In this document: in pieces, positions 26,390 through 35,780 of the stretch | Layout of the letters: each line of letters begins with the position of its first letter | How positions within the stretch are numbered: the first letter of the stretch is position 1 | The notes under the pieces: model-generated | Database searches by the model: none | What the model was told of the DNA's origin: nothing | The model's input: only the letters and a program-made list of their open reading frames with translations | NCBI GenBank assembly: GCA_003165075.1 | Contig: PLSM01000128.1 | Span: 1 to 64,000 of the forward strand | Origin: Acidobacteriaceae bacterium | GTDB taxonomy: Bacteria; Acidobacteriota; Terriglobia; Terriglobales; Acidobacteriaceae | Length of the DNA: 64,000 bases | Reading direction: 5' to 3' | Translations under genes and position numbers: made by a program

Positions 26390-28558
26390 ATGGCTGCGTC
26401 AGCCACTACTTCCCCGTTTCGCATTGTGCATACGGTCTGTTCGCATGACTGCCCGGATAGCTGTGCTGTTTTGGTGACGGTGGACGCGAGTGGCCGTGCG
26501 ATCAAGGTGCAGGGCGACCCTTCGCAGCCGATAACGCAGGGATTTCTGTGTGGCAAGGTAGCCAAATATCTGGACCGTGTGTACGCGCCGGAGCGGATTC
26601 TGCACCCGCTGAGACGGAAACCCGGAGTGGCAAAGGGGCCGCTGGTGCGGGGCCAGGAGGACGAGGCCTTCGAGCGCGTGAGCTGGGACGAGGCGCTGGA
26701 CGAGATTGCGGCGCGGCTGCAAACGATCAGCGACGAGCACGGGCCGGAGTCGATTTTGCCTTACAGCTACGCGGGGACCATCGGGGTGCTCGGATTCGGT
26801 TCGATGGACCGGCGGTTCTTTCACCGCCTGGGCGGGAGCCAGCTCGACCGGACGATCTGCTCCGAGGCGGGCGGGGTGGCGTGGAACCTGGTCTACGGCA
26901 AGAAGCTGGGCATGGCGCCGGAGGATTTCAGGCTGGCCAAGTTGATTGTGGCCTGGGGCGCGAACATTCACGGCAACAACATTCACCTGTGGCCGATGGT
27001 GGAGCAGGCACGGCGCAATGGGGCGCGGCTTATCGTAATCGACCCCTATAAGACAAGAACCGCGGCGCTGGCGGACTGGCATATCGCCATCCGGCCGGGT
27101 ACAGACACGGCGCTGGCGCTGGGCATGATGCACGTAATCCTGCGTGAGGGGCTGGAGGATCGCACCTACATCGACGAGATGACGCACGGCTTTGAAGCAC
27201 TGGCCGAGCGGGTGCGCGAGTACACACCGGAGCGCGTTGCGACGTGGACAGGAATGACGGCAAGCGAGGTGGAACAACTGGCGCGCGAGTACGCCACCAC
27301 CCAGCCCTCGGCATTGCGCCTGAACTACGGAATCCAGCGGACCGAATTTGGCGGCACCGCGGTGCGCGCCGTTGCCATGCTGCCGGCGCTGACCGGGGCA
27401 TGGAAACATCGCGGAGGCGGCGCACAGCTCTCGACTTCGGGAGCCTTCAAGTGGAACAAGCGGGAGTTGGAGCGCATGGACCTGGCGCTGGATTCGCCGC
27501 TGGGCCGGCCGGCGCGGGTAGTGAATATGTCTGCGCTGGGGCAGGCACTGACTGAGCTGGGCCAGGGGCCGGAGACAAAGCCCGAGGATGGGCCGCCGGT
27601 ACATGCGCTGTTTGTGTACAACTCGAACCCGGGGGCAGTGGCGCCGAACCAGAACGCGGTGCGGCGCGGCATGGCGCGTGAAGACTTGTTCACGGTAGTG
27701 CACGAGCTGTTCTTTACCGATACCACGGACTATGCCGATTACATTTTGCCCGCCACCACGTTTCTGGAGCACACCGACATTCAAGGCGCGTACGGGCACT
27801 ATTTTGTGCAGCTTTCGCAGCAGGCCATTGAGCCGCCAGGTGAGGCGCGGCCGAACGTGTGGCTGTTTGGCCAACTGGCACAGCGCATGGGCTTTACCGA
27901 GACATGCTTCCGCGACACCGAAGAGCAGTTGATCCGGCAGGCGCTGGGGGTGGGGCTGGATGGGCGGTCGACGATGGCGGGGATGGAGCATATCAGCGTG
28001 GAGGATCTCGAGGAGCTGGGGCACATTCCGCTGGCGATTCACCGCGAGGGATTTCAACCATTTTCTTCTGGCGAGGTTGCTACTCCATCGGGCAGGATAG
28101 AGTTCTACTCGGCGCGGCTGGCGGCGCAGGATCTGGATCCTCTTCCGGGTTTTGTGCCGGCGGCGGAGTCCAGGTTTGGCACGCTGGCGGCGCGCTACCC
28201 GCTGGAGTTTCTGAGCCGCAAGGCCGACAACTACATGAACTCGACCTTCGCCAACCTGAACGGCCACCGCAAGATGGAAGCGCGAACGAGCCAGCGGCTG
28301 GAGATGCACCCGGTGGACGCCGAGTCGAGGGGGATTGGCGACGGAGACGCGGTGCGGGTGTGGAACGAGCGCGGCTCGCTGCGGCTGACGGCCCTGGTCA
28401 ACGGCGCCGTCCCGGCCGGGGTGGTGGCGGCACGGCTGGACTGGGCCAAGCTGCACCCAGAGGGGGCCAACGTGAATGCTTTGACCAGCGAACGGCTGAC
28501 CGATCTGGGCGCGGGAGCAACATTTTATTCCACGTTGGTGGAGGTTGAAAGAGCGTAA
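26390..28558 (+). CDS. Molybdopterin-dependent oxidoreductase (bis-MGD, Fe4S4)
   Basis: A 722-residue enzyme of the formate dehydrogenase/nitrate reductase/polysulfide reductase superfamily. The N-terminal cluster motif is Cys17-xxx-Cys21-xxx-Cys25...Cys54 (CSHDCPDSC, FLCGK). Then LDRTICSEAGG, where the Cys is a candidate molybdenum ligand, LIVAWGANIHGNNIHLWP, RLIVIDPYKTRTAALADWHIAIRPGTDTALALGM and the C-terminal cofactor domain ending NVNALTSERLTDLGAG. There is no signal peptide, so it is probably cytoplasmic. No beta (ferredoxin-like) or membrane subunit is adjacent, so its electron partner is unknown. A longer frame starts at 25898, overlapping the divergent gene, and is rejected. Confidence 0.9.
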   Translation: MAASATTSPFRIVHTVCSHDCPDSCAVLVTVDASGRAIKVQGDPSQPITQGFLCGKVAKYLDRVYAPERILHPLRRKPGVAKGPLVRGQEDEAFERVSWDEALDEIAARLQTISDEHGPESILPYSYAGTIGVLGFGSMDRRFFHRLGGSQLDRTICSEAGGVAWNLVYGKKLGMAPEDFRLAKLIVAWGANIHGNNIHLWPMVEQARRNGARLIVIDPYKTRTAALADWHIAIRPGTDTALALGMMHVILREGLEDRTYIDEMTHGFEALAERVREYTPERVATWTGMTASEVEQLAREYATTQPSALRLNYGIQRTEFGGTAVRAVAMLPALTGAWKHRGGGAQLSTSGAFKWNKRELERMDLALDSPLGRPARVVNMSALGQALTELGQGPETKPEDGPPVHALFVYNSNPGAVAPNQNAVRRGMAREDLFTVVHELFFTDTTDYADYILPATTFLEHTDIQGAYGHYFVQLSQQAIEPPGEARPNVWLFGQLAQRMGFTETCFRDTEEQLIRQALGVGLDGRSTMAGMEHISVEDLEELGHIPLAIHREGFQPFSSGEVATPSGRIEFYSARLAAQDLDPLPGFVPAAESRFGTLAARYPLEFLSRKADNYMNSTFANLNGHRKMEARTSQRLEMHPVDAESRGIGDGDAVRVWNERGSLRLTALVNGAVPAGVVAARLDWAKLHPEGANVNALTSERLTDLGAGATFYSTLVEVERA

Positions 28559-28648
28559 GCGGAGCGGGCAATTGACAGCGCAGTTGATGGCCATGCGCAA
28601 GCATCTCTGACATGCGCGCAGGAGGCCGAAAGAGGTAACCTTACATAT

Positions 28649-29020
28649 ATGGCATCTACGTATTTCTTCGTGGTCCTCGCGATTACCGTGGGCTACGTGC
28701 TGGTAAAGCGCGCCAACTTGATTCCGCAAAAGGAAGCGACGGCGCGGTTGAAAGAGGGTGCCCTCGTCATCGACGTGCGCAGCAGACAGGAGTATGAATC
28801 AGGGCACCTGTCGCAGGCAGTCAATATTCCGCTTGATGATCTTGTCACCCTGTTGCCGCAACAGGTGAAGGACAAGAACCAGGTACTGCTGCTGCATTGC
28901 GCCACCGGAATCCGCAGCGGAGTGGCAAAGAAAAGGCTGGAGGCCGCCGGCTACAAGAACGCCTTTAACCTCGGGTCCTACGACCGGGCGCTTAAGATCC
29001 TGAGCGGCAGACACTCTTAA
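28649..29020 (+). CDS. Membrane-anchored rhodanese-like protein
   Basis: A 123-residue protein with one N-terminal hydrophobic helix (3-18) and a rhodanese domain: LKEGALVIDVRSRQEYESGHLSQAVNIPLDDL and the active-site loop LLHCATGIRSG, in which the Cys is the sulfur carrier. Rhodaneses move sulfane sulfur; the helix suggests anchoring to the inner membrane. It follows the molybdoenzyme gene by 90 bases on the same strand, so a sulfur-related link between the two is possible, but that is inference. Confidence 0.85.
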   Translation: MASTYFFVVLAITVGYVLVKRANLIPQKEATARLKEGALVIDVRSRQEYESGHLSQAVNIPLDDLVTLLPQQVKDKNQVLLLHCATGIRSGVAKKRLEAAGYKNAFNLGSYDRALKILSGRHS

Positions 29021-29713
29021 GGCCTGTCCAGGAACTCGAAGGCAGCGTCCGCGCGAGGACAAAGGGCCGACATCGGAGGAGCACCGAGGGGCACGGTGAC
29101 AGTCGCCGGCTAAGCGATGAGTAACCCCACCCCCTCCCCTAGATTCTGTAGCTAAATTCTCTCTTCTCATGTGTTTGGGGTGGGGGGTTCCGCTGCAAAA
29201 TATTGATTCCGCAGGAGTTATCCGCAGAATATAGACGTTAAAGGAGTTAGGCTGCATATTCGGGACGCTGTCGATTCTTTGCCTCCCAAATTTAGGAAGA
29301 TAAACACCCTTCTGCGCCTGTCCATGCACAATTCCAGGACTTGTGGGTCGAATGGTGATGCTTCCCGCTCTTGCCATCAACCTATCGATACTCCACTCGA
29401 CTTCCTTTATGCGCTGCGTGCACATAATTCTATGCAAGGGGGGTTGCCGTCCTCTGGATTTGCTGGGGAGAACATCCCTGGACGAAGTGCCAATGACGGC
29501 CTCGTTGGTTTCTGGACAGGCTCTAAGTACTAAAGTCGTAATTGCCTCCCGGCCCATGAAAGCAGTAAAGGCCCGGGCCTGAAGGCCCCGTAATTTCGCA
29601 CTCGTTCCGGAGGCTGAAGCCTCCGGCTCCCTCCGGATTCTGTAAGCACCAGAATTGAAAGCGCTCGAGGCGAAGGAACCGGGTCCGCGGTTGCCGCTGG
29701 TAGAATTTCGGGC
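29021..29713. other. Intergenic region with repeats and hairpins
   Basis: Nearly 700 bases without a gene. It contains a GC-skewed run (CCCCACCCCCTCCCC and GGGGTGGGGGG near 29130-29190), a 29-base tandem repeat at 29193-29260, and two hairpins with TGAA loops: GGGCCTGAAGGCCC (about 29575-29588) and the perfect 8-pair CCGGAGGCTGAAGCCTCCGG (about 29608-29627). The remainder shows nothing recognisable. The frames in it do not resemble proteins. Confidence 0.55.
29193..29260 (+). repeat. Imperfect 29-base tandem repeat (two units and a partial)
   Basis: Unit one starts CTGCAAAATATTGATTCCG and ends AGGAGTTAT; unit two starts CCGCAGAATATAGACGTTA and ends AGGAGTTAG; a partial third begins GCTGCATATTC. 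Period 29 bases. Similar AATATTGATTCC...GGAGTTA runs are, from memory, common between genes of Acidobacteriota, but I could not verify that. Confidence 0.55.
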
Positions 29714-31072
29714 ATGGAAACAATTCAATATAATCTGCCGCAAAGCCGGATTCCCCGTGCGTGGTACAACGTTCTTGCCGATCTGCCCAAGCCGATGGCG
29801 CCTACGCTGCACCCGGGAACACTACAACCCATTGGTCCGGACGACCTGGCTCCGCTGTTTCCCATGAGCCTGATTCTTCAAGAAGTAAGCACGGAACGGG
29901 AGATCGAAATTCCCGGCCCGGTGCGGCAGGTGTATGCGCAGTGGCGGCCTTCGCCGCTGTTTCGCGCACGGCGGCTTGAGAAGGCTCTAGATACGCCGGC
30001 AAAGATCTATTACAAGTACGAGGGCGCGAGCCCGGCGGGATCACACAAGCCGAACACCGCGGTGGCGCAGGCCTACTACAACAAGGTAGAAGGCACCAAG
30101 CGGCTTTCGACCGAGACGGGAGCGGGACAGTGGGGTTCGTCGCTGGCCATGGCATGCGCGTTCTTCGGCCTGGAGTGCAAGGTCTACATGGTGCGCGTGA
30201 GCTACGACCAGAAGCCCTACCGGCGCGCGCTGATGGAGGCGTTTGGAGCCTCGGTGACGGCCAGCCCGAGTACGGAAACGGAGTCGGGACGGGCGATTCT
30301 GGCAGCGCACCCGAATACCAACGGCTCGCTGGGCATTGCCATTTCAGAAGCCGTGGAAGTGGCCGCGAAAGACCCGGACACCAAATACGCGCTGGGCAGC
30401 GTGCTGAATCATGTGCTGCTGCACCAGACGGTGATCGGCCAGGAAGCCCTGGAGCAGATGGCGCTGGCCGGAGACGAGCCCGATGTGATTGTGGGCTGCA
30501 CCGGCGGGGGATCGAACTTTGCGGGACTGGTGATGCCCTATGTGGGCCGCAAGATCAAGGGCCAGTGCGGGGCACGCATTGTGGCGGTGGAACCGGCCGC
30601 CTGCCCCAGCCTGACCAAAGGCCAGTTCACCTACGATTTCGGAGATACCGGGCACCTGACGCCGCTGGTGAAGATGCATACCCTGGGATCGACGTTCATT
30701 CCGCCGGGGATTCACGCGGGCGGACTGCGCTATCACGGCATGGCGCCTTTGGTGTCGCACGTGATGGACCTGGGGCTGATTGAGGCCACGAGCGTGCAGC
30801 AACTGGACGCGTTTGCGGCAGGAATTCAGTTTGCGCGCGCAGAGGGCATTATTCCGGCGCCAGAAGCGAACCACGCGATTGCGGAAGCGATCCACCAAGC
30901 CCTGATGGCCAAAGAGGAAGGAAAGGAACGGACGATCCTGTTTGTGCTGAGCGGGCATGGACACTTCGACATGCAGTCGTACATTGCTTACCAGGCCGGG
31001 AAGCTGGAGAACTACGACTACCCAGCGGAGGAGATCGCGATGGCCCTGGCGGGATTGCCGGCGGTGGGGTGA
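29714..31072 (+). CDS. trpB2: TrpB2-type tryptophan synthase beta chain (PLP enzyme)
   Basis: A 452-residue PLP enzyme of the TrpB2 group, which condenses indole and serine. The cofactor lysine is in GSHKPNTA (Lys112), followed by [16 protein letters not shown] and the phosphate-binding [11 protein letters not shown]. TrpB2 features are the long N-terminus with [14 protein letters not shown] and the extra region around [14 protein letters not shown]. No trpA or other trp gene adjoins it, as is usual for TrpB2, which often acts as an indole salvage or serine deaminase-like enzyme. A bidirectional terminator follows the stop. Confidence 0.93.
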   Translation: METIQYNLPQSRIPRAWYNVLADLPKPMAPTLHPGTLQPIGPDDLAPLFPMSLILQEVSTEREIEIPGPVRQVYAQWRPSPLFRARRLEKALDTPAKIYYKYEGASPAGSHKPNTAVAQAYYNKVEGTKRLSTETGAGQWGSSLAMACAFFGLECKVYMVRVSYDQKPYRRALMEAFGASVTASPSTETESGRAILAAHPNTNGSLGIAISEAVEVAAKDPDTKYALGSVLNHVLLHQTVIGQEALEQMALAGDEPDVIVGCTGGGSNFAGLVMPYVGRKIKGQCGARIVAVEPAACPSLTKGQFTYDFGDTGHLTPLVKMHTLGSTFIPPGIHAGGLRYHGMAPLVSHVMDLGLIEATSVQQLDAFAAGIQFARAEGIIPAPEANHAIAEAIHQALMAKEEGKERTILFVLSGHGHFDMQSYIAYQAGKLENYDYPAEEIAMALAGLPAVG

Positions 31073-31113
31073 GCTAGTTTCGGCATCTCGCCGGTCGAGA
31101 TTCGCGGCATAAA

Positions 31114-31149
31114 AAAGGACCTGCGTGGGCTAAGCCCGGCAGGTCCTTT
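31114..31149. terminator. Bidirectional terminator between convergent genes
   Basis: AAAGGACCTGC (31114-31124) pairs perfectly with GCAGGTCCTTT (31139-31149), 11 pairs, 14-base loop, preceded by extra A residues and followed by TTTG. It serves trpB2 on the plus strand and the Ig-like gene on the minus strand. Confidence 0.8.
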
Positions 31150-31165
31150 GACGCAGGCGGCGATC

Positions 31166-32143
31166 TTACTGGACCGTGAGCACCATGGTGGTGGAATGGG
31201 TGGTAGCGGTGATGCCATTGCTGGACTGCGCGTTGATCTGGATCGTGTAGCTGCCCGCGGGCGTGGGAAGGTTGTGGGGCGGGCCGTGGTTTTTGTAGTT
31301 GTAAAGCGGCGCGCAAGCAGTGGCGCCGAGCACCGTGACCAGGCCCACCAAGGCCAGCAGTGAGAGGCGGCTGAGCCAGCGGCGGCGGCGGGCACCGAAA
31401 GCCAGCCCGGCCAGACCCAGCACGCCAGGAAGCAGTATCGCCCAGGCCACAGGATTGGAACCCGGCGTAGCCAATGAGGCGGCGGGGTTGGTGATGGTAC
31501 CGGCAGACGTGCCGATGACCATGGAACTGGTCACCGCCGCAGTGGCATTCGGCTGGACCTCAACGTTTTCCGGGGTAAAAGTGCAGGTAGCCAGGTCCGG
31601 CAGGCCTGCGCAGGAGAGGGTGACAAACATGGGCGCCGTAAGCGACGCGCCGTTGATGGGCGTGACCGAGGCGGTGATCGCTCCGGAAGCACCCGGAGCG
31701 AGGGAGAGCGTGGCCGGAGACGCGGAGATTCCAAAATCGGGGGTCCCGCTGCCGGTGACAGCACGGACCGGAGATACCAGCGAGACGGAACCCTGGTGCG
31801 CGGCGTCGCCGGTGTAAGTCGCGGTGAGCGCGTGGTCGCCTTCGGGCAGGTCGAGGGTCGACGCGGCGTGGCCTTGGGCGTCGAGCGCAACACCGGCAAT
31901 CTGCCTGCCCTGGTCACTGATGACGACTGCGCCGGTGGCCGGCTGCCCGTCCTGGCCGGCGACGGTGACGCTGAGGGCGACCTGGGTACGCCCGCCCTGG
32001 TCGCGGGTCTCCGCGGTCAACGAGGTCTGCGTGGCCACACCCCGCGTGTTCGCGGCGGAGAACGCCAGCGCCGGCAGCGCCAGCGCGATGCCTATTCCTG
32101 CAACCAACTCAAGCCGCAGACCGCGGCTGACAAAACTTCTCAC
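31166..32143 (-). CDS. Exported protein with Ig-like domains and a C-terminal membrane/sorting region
   Basis: I place the start at a GTG (32143) because GGAGCAG stands 9 bases upstream; the frame is open to 32503 but the extra part overlaps a decayed gene. The 325-residue product has a signal peptide, an Ig-like repeat (TVAGQDGQPATGAVVISDQGR to ALTATYTGDAAHQG), a second beta domain (PDFGISASPATLSLAPGASGAITASVTP), a hydrophobic segment GVLGLAGLAFGARRRRWLSRL of the PEP-like type with a basic flank, and a final stretch with an additional hydrophobic helix. Such proteins are cell-surface or secreted in this phylum. Function unknown. Confidence 0.7.
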   Translation of the reverse strand: MRSFVSRGLRLELVAGIGIALALPALAFSAANTRGVATQTSLTAETRDQGGRTQVALSVTVAGQDGQPATGAVVISDQGRQIAGVALDAQGHAASTLDLPEGDHALTATYTGDAAHQGSVSLVSPVRAVTGSGTPDFGISASPATLSLAPGASGAITASVTPINGASLTAPMFVTLSCAGLPDLATCTFTPENVEVQPNATAAVTSSMVIGTSAGTITNPAASLATPGSNPVAWAILLPGVLGLAGLAFGARRRRWLSRLSLLALVGLVTVLGATACAPLYNYKNHGPPHNLPTPAGSYTIQINAQSSNGITATTHSTTMVLTVQ

Positions 32144-32377
32144 GTGCACCTGCTCCAAATCTCTTAAAAAATCGAGGTTCGCCCGTTTTTGGCAGCGTAG
32201 AACCATTGTATCCGGCAGGACTACGAGCGGGCCAACCCGGACCCGCGGATTTGCGCCGGGACGTAAGGACTCCGCGCTCGTGATTCCGGTAAGGATTGGA
32301 CGCGGAAGAACGGGAAAGGCTGTGGAGATAGGGTCGAGTGGAGGGCACTGAGCCGGCGCTGCTATTCCTCGCGCAGC

Positions 32378-32414
32378 AGAGGAAGAGGTTGGCGATGCGG
32401 CGGAAAACGGCCAT
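32378..32414 (-). pseudogene. Truncated 5' end of an ADOP permease gene
   Basis: The minus strand encodes MAVFRRIANLF and then runs into unrelated sequence. The first 11 codons and the bases before the ATG (to GGCTT) are identical to the start of the intact ADOP gene just upstream (35087), an unbroken match of about 37-39 bases. The copy keeps its own AGGAGAA ribosome-binding site. It looks like the remnant of a tandem second permease gene that was deleted. Confidence 0.6.
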
Positions 32415-32426
32415 GGCTTCTCCTGA

Positions 32427-35087
32427 TTACTCGCTGCGCAACGCTTGCATGGGATCGACCTTAGAGGCGCGTGCGGCGGGCAGCCACACGGCGACGAGCG
32501 CAATCGCAGTAAGAATGAGTGGCGCCGATACGAACACGGCGGGATCCCAAGGCTTGACGCCGAAGAGGAAGGTGGACAGGAGGCGGGTAAGACCGAAGGA
32601 CGCAGCGATACCGGCGACTACGCCGACTAAGGCGAGCCTCATGCCTTGCCATACAACGAGCTTGCGTATCGTGTCGCGGTCCGCACCAAGCGCCATGCGG
32701 ATGCCCATCTCCTGGGTGCGTTGCGCGACGGAGTAGGCCATGAGGCCGTAGATGCCGATGGCGGCGAGGATAAGTGCGACGACCCCAAAAATGGTGAACA
32801 GAACCATATTGAAGCTTTGGCGTGCCGTCGATGTGCCCATGGCTTCTTCCATGGTGCGTATATGCGCTACGGGAAATCCTCCACTAGCGATACGGAGCTG
32901 TTCCGTGGCGGCAGCAATGACTTGGTGGGGATCGCCGCGAGTGCGCAAGACCCAAAGGAGCGGGGCGGTGTCAGTATAGGCTGCAGTGTAGCCATTGGTA
33001 ACTTGCGCCACGGGGACGAAGACCATGGCATCGGCAGGATTGCTGAGCCCGTTGCTATGGGTGTCACCAACGATGCCGATAATCCGCCGCGTCGGCTCCC
33101 CTTGGAGGGAAGGGCCCGTACCTCTGCCGAGGAGGATCTGTTGTCCCATGGGATCCTCGTTCGGCCAAAAACGTTTAACCATGGCCTGATTGATAAGCGC
33201 CACACCCGGTGCGGAAGCGGTGTCGTTCTCATTGAAATCGCGCCCTCGAAGAACTGGAATTTTGAAGACTCCGAGATACCCTGGCGAAATGCTTATCCAT
33301 CGGCTGGCAAGCACGTTCTTTCCGGCTGGCCGGCCGAAAATTTCAAATGGCATGCCGTCGTCAACCTGAATGGGGAGCCAGTAGGCGGCGGACGAGATCT
33401 CAACTCCGGGAATTGCATTTAGCCGGTCGCGGCCCTTCTTCGATAACTCGGCCACCGCTTCGGTCTTATGGAACCGATCGCCGGTAAGTGACATGTCCAG
33501 CGCCAGGACATGATGCGAATCGAAGCCGGGACTGACGCTATGCAGCGCAATCAGCGTACGGATGAGGAGACCTGAGCCGATCAGCAGGACCAGCGCCAGG
33601 GACACCTCGCTGACCACAAGGAATGAGCGGGCCTTGCCCTGTCGAAATCCTGTGCCGGAGCGCCCGCTGCTCTCCTTGAGCATCGAGTTCACATCAGATC
33701 TCGACGCGCTGAGCGCTGGGATTAGTCCGAAAAGCACTCCCGTCAACAGCGAAATGGCTAAGGTAAAACCAAGCACCCGCCAATCCATTGTGAGGGCTGA
33801 GCCGTTTTCGCCAACGCGGGGCAGACCTGCGGGGCTGATGACCAGCAGAGCCCGCACACCGGCGAAGCCGATCACCAGACCAGAGATGCCGCCTGCAATA
33901 GAGAGGAGAATGCTTTCAGTGAGTAGTTGGCGGACGATACGCCCACGCCCGGCACCAAGAGCCGAGCGGATGGCAAACTCTCGTTGGCGGCCCGTGGCGC
34001 GCACCAGCAGGAGATTGGCGACATTAGCACACGCGATCAGCAACACCAGCCCGCATGTACCTAAAAGCACGAGCAGGGAAGAGCGAGTGTCGCTAACGAT
34101 AGCGTCGCGCAAGAAAGCAACACGGAAGATCTGATGAGGATTTGATCTGGGAAAATCGCGGCGGTACTGAACACTAGCGAGCTTCAACTGCGCGTTTGCC
34201 TGCTCTAGTGTGACGCCGGGTTTGAGCAAGCCGGCAACCAGAAAGTAGTGGTTCATATCGTCGCTGACTGGCGGAAACTGATATGGCAGCCAAAACTCCG
34301 CTTCCGGATCTGAAACAAACTGCGGCCCGATAATGCCGACAATCGTGTAGGGTTCGTTTCCCAGAGAAAGCGACTTACCGATTACGTCAGGATTACCTCC
34401 AAACCTTCGCTGCCACAGGTGATAACTCAATACAACAACCTTCCCGCCGTAGGGCGCATCTTCCTGCGGCGTGAACGTGCGGCCAAGGACAACGGGAGCA
34501 CCGAAGAGACGAAAATAGCTCTCGGTCACGTGAATGCCCTGAATCAGTTCGGGCCTCTCGCCGGTGAGGTTGAAGCCCGGGCTGATGCGGTCATAGGCGG
34601 CAACCTCCTGGAAAACGCTGGTCTGGCGTTGATAGGCATGAAACTCGGGAATGTTCGCGAGATTGTTGGCAATAGAAGAAGGCAACACGAACTCGACGAT
34701 TCGGTCGGCATTCGGATACGTAAGCGGCTTGAGCAGAACCGCATTCACTACAGAGAAGATGGCGGTGTTGGCTCCGATGCCTAGCGCCAGAGCGGAAACT
34801 GCGGCAATGGTGAAGCCGGGACTCCGACGCAACTGGCGCAGGGCGAAGCGGAGATCGTGGGCGAGGGCGTCGAGGCTCAGCATGGTGTCGGCGGCGGTCA
34901 CGCGTTCCCTGGTCGCGGTGGGATTGCCAAAGCGGACGAGGGCGTCGCGGCGGGCTTCGGCCGCAGACATGCCACGGGCGAGGTTGTCGTCGATGAGCAG
35001 GGCGATGTGCGACTGGAGCTCGGCTTCGATCTCCCGGTCGATGCGGGAGCGGCGGAAGAGGTTGGCGATGCGGCGGAAAACGGCCAT
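32427..35087 (-). CDS. ADOP-type ABC transporter permease (MacB/FtsX-like)
   Basis: An 886-residue inner-membrane protein. The N-terminal ~80 residues are the soluble ADOP head (RRSRIDREIEAELQSHIALLIDDNLARGMSAAEARRDALVRFGN), then DLRFALRQLRRSPGFTIAAVSALALGIGANTAIFSVVNAVLLKPL. Two copies of the FtsX-MacB core with large periplasmic domains follow, helices near 350-480 and 770-870, and it ends SKVDPMQALRSE. These permeases occur in Acidobacteriota without a dedicated ATPase beside them, as here. The substrate is unknown; relatives export macrolides or lipoproteins. A PadR regulator gene lies 15 bases upstream. Confidence 0.92.
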   Translation of the reverse strand: MAVFRRIANLFRRSRIDREIEAELQSHIALLIDDNLARGMSAAEARRDALVRFGNPTATRERVTAADTMLSLDALAHDLRFALRQLRRSPGFTIAAVSALALGIGANTAIFSVVNAVLLKPLTYPNADRIVEFVLPSSIANNLANIPEFHAYQRQTSVFQEVAAYDRISPGFNLTGERPELIQGIHVTESYFRLFGAPVVLGRTFTPQEDAPYGGKVVVLSYHLWQRRFGGNPDVIGKSLSLGNEPYTIVGIIGPQFVSDPEAEFWLPYQFPPVSDDMNHYFLVAGLLKPGVTLEQANAQLKLASVQYRRDFPRSNPHQIFRVAFLRDAIVSDTRSSLLVLLGTCGLVLLIACANVANLLLVRATGRQREFAIRSALGAGRGRIVRQLLTESILLSIAGGISGLVIGFAGVRALLVISPAGLPRVGENGSALTMDWRVLGFTLAISLLTGVLFGLIPALSASRSDVNSMLKESSGRSGTGFRQGKARSFLVVSEVSLALVLLIGSGLLIRTLIALHSVSPGFDSHHVLALDMSLTGDRFHKTEAVAELSKKGRDRLNAIPGVEISSAAYWLPIQVDDGMPFEIFGRPAGKNVLASRWISISPGYLGVFKIPVLRGRDFNENDTASAPGVALINQAMVKRFWPNEDPMGQQILLGRGTGPSLQGEPTRRIIGIVGDTHSNGLSNPADAMVFVPVAQVTNGYTAAYTDTAPLLWVLRTRGDPHQVIAAATEQLRIASGGFPVAHIRTMEEAMGTSTARQSFNMVLFTIFGVVALILAAIGIYGLMAYSVAQRTQEMGIRMALGADRDTIRKLVVWQGMRLALVGVVAGIAASFGLTRLLSTFLFGVKPWDPAVFVSAPLILTAIALVAVWLPAARASKVDPMQALRSE

Positions 35088-35102
35088 GGCTTGGCTCCCC
35101 CC

Positions 35103-35429
35103 TCAGGCGTACCGCAAAACGGCGCGCACGCCCCGAACCAGTTGATCGAAACTTTCCTGGGCGATGTCGAGCTGGCGGCGGCCCGCGGCGGTGAGCTTGT
35201 AGTACTTGGCGCGGCGGTTGGTCTCGGTCATTGCCCACTCGGCGGCGATCCAGCCGTTCTGCTCCATGCGATGCAGGGCCGGGTAGAGCGAGCCCTCTTC
35301 AACGCGCAGCACTTCGCCGGAGGCGTTCTGGATGTGGAGCACGATGCCGTAGCCGTGCAGCGCGCCGTTGTCGGCAAGAGTCTTAAGGACCAGCAGGTCG
35401 AGCGTTCCCTGGAGATCGTTCTTCGCCAT
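35103..35429 (-). CDS. PadR family transcriptional regulator
   Basis: A 108-residue regulator with the PadR winged helix: LQGTLDLLVLKTLADNGALHGYGIVLHIQNASGEVLRVEEGSLYPALHRMEQNGWIAAEW and the C-terminal dimer helix after RRAKYYKLTAAGRRQL. It precedes the ADOP permease by 15 bases and should control it and itself. Upstream, an inverted repeat GTCTA-GGCA-TAGAC (35461-35474) and a TATCTTGGTATA motif are operator candidates. A second PadR/ADOP pair occurs at 40.4-43.4 kb. Confidence 0.92.
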   Translation of the reverse strand: MAKNDLQGTLDLLVLKTLADNGALHGYGIVLHIQNASGEVLRVEEGSLYPALHRMEQNGWIAAEWAMTETNRRAKYYKLTAAGRRQLDIAQESFDQLVRGVRAVLRYA

Positions 35430-35780
35430 TTTCTACCCCTTGATATCTTGGTATAGAGAAGTCTAGGCATAGACGACTATGGGTGTCAAGAGGCAGCTTC
35501 CGACCTACAGTTTCGTGATCGCGTAGATATGTGGTTTCCCAGGTCTCAAACCACCCCACGGACGAAGACCTGTCCGCGGGGACCCCGGCGAAAATCGAGG
35601 GGCACGCACATTTGTGCTGAAGTGAGATGGGAGTGGTGGGAGCTGTGGTCTCCCACCCTTGAATCACAAAACGATCAAGGATGGAGCATCCAGCGTGAGG
35701 GTGGGAGCGAGAGAAAGGCTAAGAGCTGGAGGCTTGAGGCTACCCAGTCGCGCTATGCTTTCTGTTTGAGGTTCATTGCC
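35430..35780. other. Intergenic region between PadR and kbl genes
   Basis: Holds divergent promoters. The short inverted repeat at 35461-35474 is a candidate PadR site. The part 35540-35690 contains CCTTGAATCACAAAACGATCAAGG, a hairpin with one bulge (35657-35680), next to GGTCTCCCACCC, which I recall as part of a dispersed acidobacterial repeat. The plus-strand frame open through here is not protein-like. Confidence 0.4.

Noticed and set aside
26399-28729. 776-residue minus-strand frame antisense to the molybdoenzyme
   Set aside because: Shadow of a long GC-rich gene; rich in Arg, His and Pro with no domain, while the plus strand has all enzyme motifs.
29193-29260. Tandem 29-base units as a possible CRISPR start
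   Set aside because: Units are contiguous without spacers, imperfect, and no cas gene is near.
35529-35780. N-terminal extension of the kbl frame
   Set aside because: Translates an intergenic hairpin repeat; family members begin at the later ATG.
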